This document shows positions 8,790 to 16,452 of a stretch of 64,000 bases of DNA, piece by piece (position 1 is the stretch's first letter; the number at the start of each line of letters is the position of its first letter). The translations under genes and the position numbers were made by a program. The stretch is from an uncultured Alistipes sp. Its GTDB lineage: Bacteria; Bacteroidota; Bacteroidia; Bacteroidales; Rikenellaceae. The notes beneath the pieces were generated by a model that was given only the letters and a program-made list of their open reading frames with translations, had not been told where the DNA came from and did no database searches. The stretch spans positions 13,088-77,087 of the forward strand of contig CAJUAV010000011.1 of the NCBI GenBank assembly GCA_910584485.1, read 5' to 3'.

Positions 8790-8868
8790 GCGGACAGGCC
8801 GCTCCGATCTGCCGTATGCGGCCCCGTTAATTCTTCCCGTTTCGCTTTTAATTTCGAACTCCCTGCCG

Positions 8869-8876
8869 TACCTTTG
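8869..8876 (+). promoter_or_regulatory. -7 box TACCTTTG, leaderless start of the PhnP-like gene
   Basis: TACCTTTG ends four bases before the ATG at 8881. In Bacteroidota transcription usually begins about 4-7 nt after this box, so the mRNA should start at or next to the A of the start codon. Confidence 0.7.
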
Positions 8877-8880
8877 TGCC

Positions 8881-9663
8881 ATGAAACTCACCTTCCTGGG
8901 CACGGGTACCTCGCAGGGGGTCCCCGTCATCGGATGCCGCTGCGCGGTTTGTCGCTCGAACGATCCGCGCGACAATCGGCTGCGGACCTCCGCCATGATC
9001 GAGGCGGACGGCGTACGGCTCGTCATCGATGCGGGACCCGATTTTCGCTGCCAGTTGCTGCGGGCCGATGTCTCGCGAGTCGACGGCATCCTGCTGACAC
9101 ACGAGCACAAGGACCACATCGGCGGCATCGACGACGTGCGGGCGCTCAATTTCGTCGATTACCCGACGATCCGCCCTGTGGACATCTACGGAACGGAACG
9201 GACGCTGGCCTGCGTTCGCAAGGATTTCGACTACGCCTTCGCGGCCGACAAATACCGCGGCGTGCCCGAAATCCGTCTCCATGCGATCGATCGCCGAACG
9301 CCGTTCTGCATCGGAGCGCTGGAGATTCTCCCCGTAGCGGGCCATCACTCGGCGCGATTCGAGGTGACGGGCTACCGCATCGGTCGCCTGGCCTACCTGA
9401 CCGATTTCAAGACGATCGACGCGGGCGAGCTCGACAAACTGGAGGGACTCGACCTGTTGGTGGTCAATGCGCTGCGCTTCGCGCCGCACGATTCGCATTT
9501 CTCGGTGGACGAGGCGCTGGCGCTTATTCGCCGCGTGCGGCCCCGCCGAGCGTTATTGACCCACTTGTCGCACGAAATCGGACTGCATGCCGAGGCGTCG
9601 CGGCGGCTGCCTGCGGGGGTGGAATTGGCCTATGACGGACTGGAAATCGAAACGAACGAATGA
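8881..9663 (+). CDS. MBL-fold metallohydrolase, PhnP-like
   Basis: A 260-residue metallo-beta-lactamase-fold hydrolase. The metal motif THEHKDHIGG gives His74, His76, Asp78 and His79. A CxCxxC group at Cys19, Cys21 and Cys24 corresponds to the extra structural zinc site known from PhnP phosphodiesterases. Likely a cytosolic phosphodiesterase, but no phosphonate (phn) genes are nearby, so the PhnP role is not implied. The start follows its promoter by four bases. The SDR gene begins two bases after its stop, so they form one operon. Confidence 0.85.
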   Translation: MKLTFLGTGTSQGVPVIGCRCAVCRSNDPRDNRLRTSAMIEADGVRLVIDAGPDFRCQLLRADVSRVDGILLTHEHKDHIGGIDDVRALNFVDYPTIRPVDIYGTERTLACVRKDFDYAFAADKYRGVPEIRLHAIDRRTPFCIGALEILPVAGHHSARFEVTGYRIGRLAYLTDFKTIDAGELDKLEGLDLLVVNALRFAPHDSHFSVDEALALIRRVRPRRALLTHLSHEIGLHAEASRRLPAGVELAYDGLEIETNE

Positions 9664-9664
9664 T

Positions 9665-10480
9665 ATGAAAGACTTTCACGGAAAGAGCGTCGTTGTGACG
9701 GGGGCCTCCTCGGGCATCGGCGAAGCGCTGGCGCGGCATTTCGCCGAGCTGGGTGCGAACGTCGTGCTGGGTGCGCGCAGTGCGGAAAAACTGGAGGCCG
9801 TTGCGGCCGAAATTCGTGCGAAAGGCGGTCATGCCGTCGGATGCGCGGTCGACGTCGTGTGCGAGGAGGAGTGCAAAGCGCTGATCGATACGGCCGTGCG
9901 GGAGTTCGGCGGGGTGGATGTGCTGATCTGCAACGCGGGCCTCTCGATGCGTGCCCTCTTCGACGAGGTCGATCTGAAGGTGCTGCACCGTTTGATGGAT
10001 GTCAATTTCTGGGGAACGGTGAACTGCTGCAAATATGCGCTGCCCTATCTGCAACGGGCACACGGCTCGATCGTCGGCATTTCGTCGGTGGCGGGGCTGC
10101 ACGGACTGCCCGGCCGCACGGGATACTCGGCCTCGAAATACGCCATGACGGGATTTTTGGAGACGTTGCGCATCGAGAACCTGAAAAAGGGGTTGCACGT
10201 AATGGTCGCCTGCCCGGGCTTCACGGCGTCGAACGTCCGCTTCGCCGCGCTGACGGCCGACGGTTCGCAGCAGGGCGAAACGCCGCGCGACGAGGCGAAG
10301 ATGATGACTCCCGAAGAGGTGGCGCGGATCGTCGTGCGAGGCATTCGGCGCCGCAAACGGTTGTGCCTGATGGAGATCGAAGGACGGGCCACTCATTTCG
10401 TCAAGAAATTCGCACCCGCCTTTCTGGATCGGATGTTCTATTGGGTGATGGCCAAAGAGCCCGATTCACCGCTCAAGTAA
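9665..10480 (+). CDS. SDR-family oxidoreductase
   Basis: A 271-residue classical short-chain dehydrogenase/reductase. The N-terminal Rossmann motif TGASSGIGEA binds NAD(P), CNAGLS follows near residue 83, and the catalytic pair lies in YSASKYA with an upstream Ser in GISSVAG. A C-terminal amphipathic segment (RMFYWVMAKE) may touch the membrane. Ala-Arg-Ser after the second strand suggests NADP preference. Translation probably continues from the upstream hydrolase, whose stop is one base away. Substrate unknown. Confidence 0.88.
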   Translation: MKDFHGKSVVVTGASSGIGEALARHFAELGANVVLGARSAEKLEAVAAEIRAKGGHAVGCAVDVVCEEECKALIDTAVREFGGVDVLICNAGLSMRALFDEVDLKVLHRLMDVNFWGTVNCCKYALPYLQRAHGSIVGISSVAGLHGLPGRTGYSASKYAMTGFLETLRIENLKKGLHVMVACPGFTASNVRFAALTADGSQQGETPRDEAKMMTPEEVARIVVRGIRRRKRLCLMEIEGRATHFVKKFAPAFLDRMFYWVMAKEPDSPLK

Positions 10481-10489
10481 ATAGAGTCG

Positions 10490-10523
10490 AACGGTCGAAG
10501 CTGCGGTTTCGGCCGTTTTTTTT
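10490..10523 (+). terminator. Rho-independent terminator after the SDR gene
   Basis: AACGGTCGAA pairs with TTCGGCCGTT (one mismatch) and is followed by a T-run. Confidence 0.75.
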
Positions 10524-10611
10524 ATGTTCGGAGAAAAAGGTCCGTCGATGGCTTGTGTCATGGAATGACGCACGATTCTTCCCGAGTTCGCCGACGGCAG
10601 CAAGGTATTTT

Positions 10612-11391
10612 GAGCAGCACGCGCTGACATACGAAAACGGCTTTCATTCGGGACGAAGCCTGCGGAGGGCACGCGCTCGATAGCTGCGGGCCTCCGCGGC
10701 GGGAGGCTTCGACCCGCCGATCCCATAGGGATCGAATCGATCCTATGTACGATTTACGGTTCTGTTTGCTTTCATTCGGACAGCAGCTTGCGAAGGGACG
10801 CGACGGTTACAAAGCGGGCCTTCGCGGGGCGAAGCTTCGGCCCGCCGGCGTCTGCAACGTCGAGCCATGCGGCATCTTTGACTGCAAGCTGCCGCACTCT
10901 CACATGACTTATCGGGCAGCAGCTTGCGAAGGGACGCGATATGCGGGCCTTCGCGAGGCGAAGCTGCGGCCCGCCGATGGCTTGCGCCATCGCCATTCGG
11001 ACATGCAATCGCCGGTTCAGCTCGCAGCCGAGCGGACGGGCGTGCGATCAAAGAGAGCAACCCTCCGCCAAGGGGCGGCTGCGGGCTGCCGCACATACGT
11101 GCGAGTTCACTGATGGGACAAAAGCAATCCGACGCGACGCTGCCGTCCGCCGCTCGGTGCGGCGGACGGCACACGCCGTTCAAACGGCGTTCCGCGTCAG
11201 GATGGGATAACGCGGTCCATCGACTGCTCTGTCTTTTTGTTCGGCCAAAGACATAAATCACCGAGTCGTGAACCGCGTTATGGGTTCCGACTGTTTGCGA
11301 TGATTTTTAAAACGTCTTTAGCCGAACTTTACAGAGCCTAACAGCCCGTACAACAAATTTAGAAATTTATTTTCATTTATTCAATCATTTT
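10612..11391 (+). repeat. Intergenic palindromic-module element, full copy B
   Basis: Second full copy, about 780 bp, in the convergent gap between the SDR and SMR genes. In order: GAAGCCTGCGGAG leader and GGGCCTCCGC block with hairpin GATCCC/GGGATC (10719-10733); two GCAGCTTGCGAAG modules, one more than copies A and C; the CAGCCGAGCGGAC leader with its CCCTCCGCC block; the three-way junction (11131-11198: GACGCG, hairpin 11141-11171, hairpin 11173-11190, CGCGTC); the 75-nt stem-loop (11207-11281); then the AT-rich end CAAATTTAGAAATTTATT. Open frames inside are not kept between copies. Confidence 0.88.
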
Positions 11392-11516
11392 CAATAAAAT
11401 CACAAAAAAATCAACACCGCATGCACGGAATTGCACGGGTGCAAAAAAATGCCGCCGCGAGGGGCAGCCGTTTTGTTCGAGCTGTCCCCCGTGGCGAAAA
11501 AACATGCGTGGCGGCA

Positions 11517-11843
11517 CTATCTGCTCACGGCCTTCAGGCCGACGATGGCGCCGATCAATAACGTAATAAAGAAAAGACGCGCCGCCGTCAGCGGCTCGTC
11601 GAGAAAAAGGATGCCCAGCACGACCGTGCCGACGGCTCCGATCCCCGTCCAGACGGGATAGGCGGTTCCGATGGGCAGCGTCTGCACCGCTTTGGCCAGC
11701 AGCACCATGCTTGCCGTCAGCGCCCCGAGGAATCCAGCCAGCCACAGCAGGTGTTCCATGCCGACCGCCTCCTTCGCCTTACCGAGGCAGAAGGCGAACC
11801 CCGCTTCGAAACAGCCTGCGACGATCAACAGCAGCCAAGCCAT
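11517..11843 (-). CDS. SMR-family exporter, SugE/Gdx-like
   Basis: A 108-residue four-helix small multidrug resistance protein of the inner membrane. The first helix contains IVAGCFEAGFAFCLG, with the essential Glu near residue 13 in the AGxxE context typical of the SugE/Gdx guanidinium-exporter branch rather than EmrE. The later segment IGTAYPVWTGIGAVG is the family's conserved helix 3. Last gene of a four-gene minus-strand operon, 9 bp after DUF4924. Guanidinium or quaternary ammonium export is likely; no guanidine riboswitch is seen. Confidence 0.85.
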   Translation of the reverse strand: MAWLLLIVAGCFEAGFAFCLGKAKEAVGMEHLLWLAGFLGALTASMVLLAKAVQTLPIGTAYPVWTGIGAVGTVVLGILFLDEPLTAARLFFITLLIGAIVGLKAVSR

Positions 11844-11852
11844 CCCCCGCAG

Positions 11853-12410
11853 TTATTTGTCCTTGTAGAGGTCGACCTCGCCCCGCTCGACCCGACCGTG
11901 CATGGCGGCCAGTTCGGCAATGACGGGCGAGACGTATTCGATCGTATCGGTCACGGCCGAACGCGTTCCCTCACCCTTGATGCGGTAGAGCATCGCAGCG
12001 TAGAGCGCGCGGAAGCAGAGCTCCGTATCGTTCATCCCGGGGTTGCCGAGCCGCGTGCGCAGCGACGGCAGCTCGGGTTCGAGTCGCGCGAAAACGGTGC
12101 GATAATGCTCCCCGAGCGGCAGTTTCAGCAATTGCAGGTGCAGATCGTGCAGGTCGCGGATCAGGTGCAGCGTATGTTCGAGATGCCCCTTCTCCTCCTT
12201 GCCCTCCTGCCGCAGCAGGTTGGCGATGTCCATGTACCAGATCAGGAAAGCCGATTTCTGCTGCTCGTCGAGCTCCTTGCGCGGCGCGATAAGGGTCGAA
12301 TAGACCGCCTCGGGGCTGAATTGCAGCGCCCGCAGCAGATCCTCCAGCTGCCAGAGGTAGAGGATGTATTCGGCGATGTTCTCCTTGCGTTTCGTCAGTG
12401 CGATATCCAT
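11853..12410 (-). CDS. DUF4924 family protein
   Basis: A 185-residue soluble, helix-rich protein that I recognise as the Bacteroidota-restricted DUF4924 family from its start KRKENIAEYILYLWQLEDLL and the later MNDTELCFRALYAAML segment. No catalytic motif, signal peptide or membrane helix is visible. Function unknown. It sits 6 bp after the SH3-membrane protein gene and 9 bp before the SMR gene. Confidence 0.8.
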   Translation of the reverse strand: MDIALTKRKENIAEYILYLWQLEDLLRALQFSPEAVYSTLIAPRKELDEQQKSAFLIWYMDIANLLRQEGKEEKGHLEHTLHLIRDLHDLHLQLLKLPLGEHYRTVFARLEPELPSLRTRLGNPGMNDTELCFRALYAAMLYRIKGEGTRSAVTDTIEYVSPVIAELAAMHGRVERGEVDLYKDK

Positions 12411-12416
12411 AGCGCA

Positions 12417-13586
12417 TTATTTTTTCGGTTTCAGCTGCGATTCGACCCGACGACGGACCTCCTCCAGCTTCGAAGCCTCCATACGGCCCTCTCCGTAGGC
12501 CTTTTCGGCCTCCCACAACTCCTGCCGCAACGCGCTGTGGCTATACTCCTCCAGATGCGTCAGCGTATGGCCCGCATCTTTCAGCGTCGCAAAGAGCAGC
12601 AACAGCAGCAGCACGCCGCAGATCAGGAGGACCGCCAGATAGACGAAGGTCGTCGTCAGCAGCGCTGCGGCACCGATCGCCGCAATGCCGTAGACGGCAG
12701 CCACCTCTCCCGACGTGCGACGAGCGATCTTCCACACATGGGGCGTCAGCCCAACCGCGATCACGAGCAGACAGGTACAGGGCTTCGAGATAAAATAGGT
12801 ATCCGTGAGTGCGGCCGCACCGTAGAGCACGGCGGCCGACAACAGGCCGAAGACGAGCGACCGCTGCGAGAATCCTGCGGACCGGAAATCGCGCCCCGTC
12901 GCCCCGCCGAGATAAAAGAGGGCGGCAGCTCCCTGAAGCACCGCGGCGCCCACGAAGCCCAGCAGCAGCCATTCGTCGTGCGCCGTTTGGCGCTCCTTCA
13001 GGAACCACAGCGAGTCGCCGAACCCCCGCGAGCAGAAATACCACCACTCGACCGCGGCGAGCAGCACCATCCAGTATCCCGTGCGACGCCACGCAGCCGG
13101 CTGCGCCTCGTCGGGCAGGTGGATTCCGTACCATACCCGCACCAGCAGCACTACCAGCAGTGCCACCACGAACCAAATCGCATTGCGTCCTGCTCCGATC
13201 CCGTCGAAAAACGGATACCGTTTCTTCACGGGCGTCTGCTCCTCGCCCCAATCGGGCTCCCGATCCGCCGCCGTTGCGGCGCGGCGAGCCGTATGGGCCG
13301 CATACTCCTCCTCGGTGAGCGGCGCGGCACAGGCTCGGCGCAGGTATCCGCGGCGGTCGCCGAACGGAATCGAGATCCATTCGTCGTTCTCGACGCGGAC
13401 TCCGTCGAGCAGCTCGCCGTATCGATAGGGCGAGCAGAGACCGCCCGACCGCATATCGGGCGCCCGATAGACCGACGCATCCGAAACGACGACCTTCCAG
13501 CTGTCGATTTCGGCGGCGCGAAGCGACGTGACGGCCGACAGCGCTGCCAGCAGGCAGCAAAGCAGCAGCAAGCGAGGTGTTTTCAT
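12417..13586 (-). CDS. SH3-like domain multi-pass membrane protein
   Basis: A 389-residue protein of unknown role. A signal peptide (residues 1-24, ending SLRAAE) leads to a bacterial SH3-like domain (about 28-88: SDASVYRAPDMRSG, WISIPFGDRRGYLRR). After a charged linker there are seven to eight hydrophobic segments (about 135-330) and a C-terminal coiled-coil-like tail rich in Glu/Arg/Lys. The layout is that of a periplasmic SH3 sensor joined to a membrane body. Gaps of 10 and 6 bp to its neighbours place it in the phosphate-transporter operon. Confidence 0.7.
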   Translation of the reverse strand: MKTPRLLLLCCLLAALSAVTSLRAAEIDSWKVVVSDASVYRAPDMRSGGLCSPYRYGELLDGVRVENDEWISIPFGDRRGYLRRACAAPLTEEEYAAHTARRAATAADREPDWGEEQTPVKKRYPFFDGIGAGRNAIWFVVALLVVLLVRVWYGIHLPDEAQPAAWRRTGYWMVLLAAVEWWYFCSRGFGDSLWFLKERQTAHDEWLLLGFVGAAVLQGAAALFYLGGATGRDFRSAGFSQRSLVFGLLSAAVLYGAAALTDTYFISKPCTCLLVIAVGLTPHVWKIARRTSGEVAAVYGIAAIGAAALLTTTFVYLAVLLICGVLLLLLLFATLKDAGHTLTHLEEYSHSALRQELWEAEKAYGEGRMEASKLEEVRRRVESQLKPKK

Positions 13587-13596
13587 ATCGGTTCGT

Positions 13597-15822
13597 TTAT
13601 TTGATCCATACCTTCCCCGTCTGCGGTTCGCGGTGACGGAGGAAATACTCCTGCGATTTGAGCAGGTTGCGCGACTGGAGCACCATGTTCTTCGTCTCGG
13701 AGAGAATCGTCAGGTAGAGCATCGAGGCGCGCGTGTTGGTCTTCGAGGCGTTAATGCGCGACAGCTCCGCGAGCATCGCCTCCGAAATCCGTTCGAAGAG
13801 GCCGTCGCGCATCACCAGCACTGACTCGAGCTCCGAAAAGTCGCCCTCGCGCAGCATGTGGTTTATCAGGCGGTTGATCTCCTCGACGTCGTCGTTGAGC
13901 GTCATCAGGTCGCGCGTCTCGTCGGCCGAAAATCCCTCGTGGCAGTTGTCGATGTGGTCGAACGCCGGTCGGGCGATGTGGAGCAGCGCCTTGGTCACCT
14001 CGTTCAGGTAGTCGACCACCTGCACGTAATAGTGGGCGGCATAGATGTCGACGTGCTGCAGCTTCTTGAGCGTCGGCATGAGGGTGTATTTGCGGTCGCG
14101 CGAGTGGTAGAAGAGGCTGTTGGCCTCCTTGACCATCGCCTGCAGCTCGCTGCGGTTTTCGCGCATCGTCGCCAGCAGCGTGCGATCGTAGATCTTCGTC
14201 ACGCGCGCCATCGTCTGCTCGACCTCGTCGCGCAGCGAACGGATCACCTCGTCGGTGGTCTCGGCGGCGACCGTCGCGTGCGTCTCCTCCTTTTTCTTCG
14301 AGAAATTGCTGTGGATCAACATGTATCCGCAAAGGATCGTCACGACAACGAAGGCGACGGTACCGCCGTAGATGAGCACCAGCCCCACGACGAAAGCGAT
14401 CAGGAAACCGCCCAGCGCCGTGACGAACCACCCCATGACGACCGTCATCACGCCCGAAATGCGGTAGACGGCGCTTTCGCGTCCCCAGGCGCGGTCGGCG
14501 AGCGACGAACCCATCGCCACCATGAAGCAGACGTAGGTGGTCGAGAGGGGGAGTTTGAGCGAGGTGGCCAGGGCGATGAGCAGCGCCGAGGTGGTCAGGT
14601 TGACCGTGGCGCGGATCATATCGAACGGAGCGCCGCTGTGCTCGATATCCTCGAACTCGAAGCGGCGCTCGATGCGGCGGCGGAAAGAAGCGGGGACCAC
14701 GCGGTCGACCGCCGTATTGATCTGCATGGCCATGCGCACGATCGTGCGCGAGAAGACCGACGAATTGTACTGGGGCGTCGCCTCCTCCTGCGAGGCGAGT
14801 TTGAGCTCCGTTTCCGAGACGTGCATCGCCTTCTTGGAGGTCCAGAGCGTCACGAGCATCAGCACGCCGGCCAGCAGCAGGATCGCCATGCTGGCGGGGA
14901 TGTTTTCGTTGAGCGCCCCCATGAGCATCGAGGAGTCGCCCGCGGCCCGCGCGATGCGGTACGAGTCGAAGCCCGCGACGGGCACGCCGATGAAGTTCAC
15001 GAGGTCGTTCCCCGCGAAGGCGAGGGCGAGGGCGAAGGTGCCCGAGAGGATCGTGATGCGCAGGATGTTGACCTTGAAGAGCTGGATGAACCACAGCAGC
15101 AGCGAACAGGCGACCCAGCAGAGGGCGAGCGCCGCGAGCAGGTGATCGTTCACCCAGACGACCATCGGATGCTGGGCGAGCAGCGTCTTGAGCCCCTTGA
15201 AAAGGGCGAAATAGACGATCGCCGTGAGCGAGGCGCCGCACCAGAAAGCCCCCAGGCGGCGCAGCATGGCCGTGTAGCGGAACGAGAAGATGGCGCGCGA
15301 CACGTACATGACGATCGTGCCGCAGGTAAAGGCGATCACGACCGAGAGCAGAATCGCCGAGACGATACCCAGCGCCCGCGAGGTGTTGATGAAGTCGCCC
15401 AGGTCGCCGATCGTCATCGCGGGATCGTTCGAAATCTTGAAGATCGAGACGGCGATGGCCGAACCGAGCAGACAGAAGATGAGCGAGACGGTGGTCGAGG
15501 TAGGGAGTCCCCACGAGTTGTAGAGGTCGAGCAGGATGATGTTGGCGAACATGACCCCCAGGTAGAGCATCATCACCTCGTGGAAGGTGAAGAGCGAGGG
15601 ATCGAACATGCCGTTTCGGGCCACCTCCATCATGCCGCTCGACGTGACGACGCCGATGATGATGCCGACCGAGGCCACCGAAAGAATCGTCCGCATCGAG
15701 GCGGCTTTCGACCCGATGGCCGAATTGAGAAAGTTCACGGCGTCGTTGGTCACGCCGACAAAGAGGCCCGAGACGGCCAGAATGCCGAGGATGACCACGA
15801 TCACGGTATAGATTTCACTCAT
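13597..15822 (-). CDS. PiT-family inorganic phosphate transporter with PhoU-like tail
   Basis: A 741-residue inner-membrane transporter. The N-terminal PiT signature GVTNDAVNFLNSAIGSKAAS and its internal duplicate (FAGNDLVNFIGVPVAG) are both visible, as are about ten hydrophobic segments. The last 220 residues are soluble and helical and resemble PhoU, a fusion often seen in Bacteroidota PiT proteins. The ATG at 15822 is chosen because it opens directly into the first membrane helix and lies 44 bp after a TAnnTTTG box. First gene of the operon with the SH3, DUF4924 and SMR genes. Confidence 0.9.
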   Translation of the reverse strand: MSEIYTVIVVILGILAVSGLFVGVTNDAVNFLNSAIGSKAASMRTILSVASVGIIIGVVTSSGMMEVARNGMFDPSLFTFHEVMMLYLGVMFANIILLDLYNSWGLPTSTTVSLIFCLLGSAIAVSIFKISNDPAMTIGDLGDFINTSRALGIVSAILLSVVIAFTCGTIVMYVSRAIFSFRYTAMLRRLGAFWCGASLTAIVYFALFKGLKTLLAQHPMVVWVNDHLLAALALCWVACSLLLWFIQLFKVNILRITILSGTFALALAFAGNDLVNFIGVPVAGFDSYRIARAAGDSSMLMGALNENIPASMAILLLAGVLMLVTLWTSKKAMHVSETELKLASQEEATPQYNSSVFSRTIVRMAMQINTAVDRVVPASFRRRIERRFEFEDIEHSGAPFDMIRATVNLTTSALLIALATSLKLPLSTTYVCFMVAMGSSLADRAWGRESAVYRISGVMTVVMGWFVTALGGFLIAFVVGLVLIYGGTVAFVVVTILCGYMLIHSNFSKKKEETHATVAAETTDEVIRSLRDEVEQTMARVTKIYDRTLLATMRENRSELQAMVKEANSLFYHSRDRKYTLMPTLKKLQHVDIYAAHYYVQVVDYLNEVTKALLHIARPAFDHIDNCHEGFSADETRDLMTLNDDVEEINRLINHMLREGDFSELESVLVMRDGLFERISEAMLAELSRINASKTNTRASMLYLTILSETKNMVLQSRNLLKSQEYFLRHREPQTGKVWIK

Positions 15823-15865
15823 ACGCAGATTGGTTTTCGCAGCGGTTTCCCGCTCAAAAGCGATA

Positions 15866-15873
15866 CAAAGGTA
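15866..15873 (-). promoter_or_regulatory. -7 box of the phosphate-transporter operon
   Basis: On the minus strand the box reads TACCTTTG, giving a leader of roughly 40 nt before the ATG at 15822. Confidence 0.65.
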
Positions 15874-16015
15874 GCAGAATTTCGCCCGTTCGGCCGCGCG
15901 GCGGCAAAACTTAACGTAGAGGTAACGCAGCGTTAACAATCCCGTAACATAAGCGGACGCATCGTAGCAGCGGTTCGGACGGAGCGCACTTTTTTTGAAA
16001 AAGGGACGAAAAATA

Positions 16016-16045
16016 TTGTTTTTGCGATTTCTTTTTCTACTTTTG
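16016..16045 (+). promoter_or_regulatory. Promoter of the CarboxypepD/OMP operon
   Basis: TTG at 16016-16018 and TACTTTTG at 16038-16045, 19 bp apart, in an AT-rich stretch. The 5' leader would be about 25 nt. Confidence 0.65.
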
Positions 16046-16074
16046 TATATACAACACCTCTAAAACTTCCAGCC

Positions 16075-16446
16075 ATGAAACGATTTTTACGCCTGCTGAT
16101 CGCCGCCTGTGCGATTTTCATGTTGATGCCGCAATCGATTAGTGCGGACAACGGCATTTCCGAACAGAGCGTTATGCCCAGAGGAACACGTAAGGTGGAA
16201 GGTTTCGTCCTTGATTCAACAGGAGAGCCGCTTTGCGGCGCCACTCTTATTGTGATTGGCACGAACATCGGGGTAACAACCGATGTAGACGGATATTATT
16301 GTTTAGACAAGGTACCCGATCACGCCATTATCGGTTGCTCTTTCGTCGGTTTTATTTCACAACAAAAGGTTGCTAACAGAGACATAATCAATTTCGTATT
16401 ATTCGAATATGAAGATCTCGAAGAGCCCGAACCCGACCAAAACTAA
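16075..16446 (+). CDS. Small secreted CarboxypepD_reg-like domain protein
   Basis: A 123-residue protein with a signal peptide (about 1-25, ending SISADN) followed by one carboxypeptidase-regulatory-like beta-sandwich of the type that opens SusC/TonB receptors: VEGFVLDSTGEPLCGATLIV, then TDVDGYYCLDKVP. It ends in an acidic EDLEEPEPDQN tail with no plug or barrel. It could be a free-standing accessory domain or the remnant of a receptor. Its DNA looks less GC-rich than its neighbours. It lies 6 bp before the barrel protein gene. Confidence 0.75.
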   Translation: MKRFLRLLIAACAIFMLMPQSISADNGISEQSVMPRGTRKVEGFVLDSTGEPLCGATLIVIGTNIGVTTDVDGYYCLDKVPDHAIIGCSFVGFISQQKVANRDIINFVLFEYEDLEEPEPDQN

Positions 16447-16452
16447 CCGACG

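Noticed and set aside
10743..11261. Open frames inside the palindromic islands (for example minus 10743-11261, 4349-4570, plus 19235-19774)
   Set aside because: They arise because GC-rich repeats lack stop codons. The frame running through the stem-loop in copies A and B is cut by a stop in copy C, and the sequence similarity follows the DNA stems rather than a protein.
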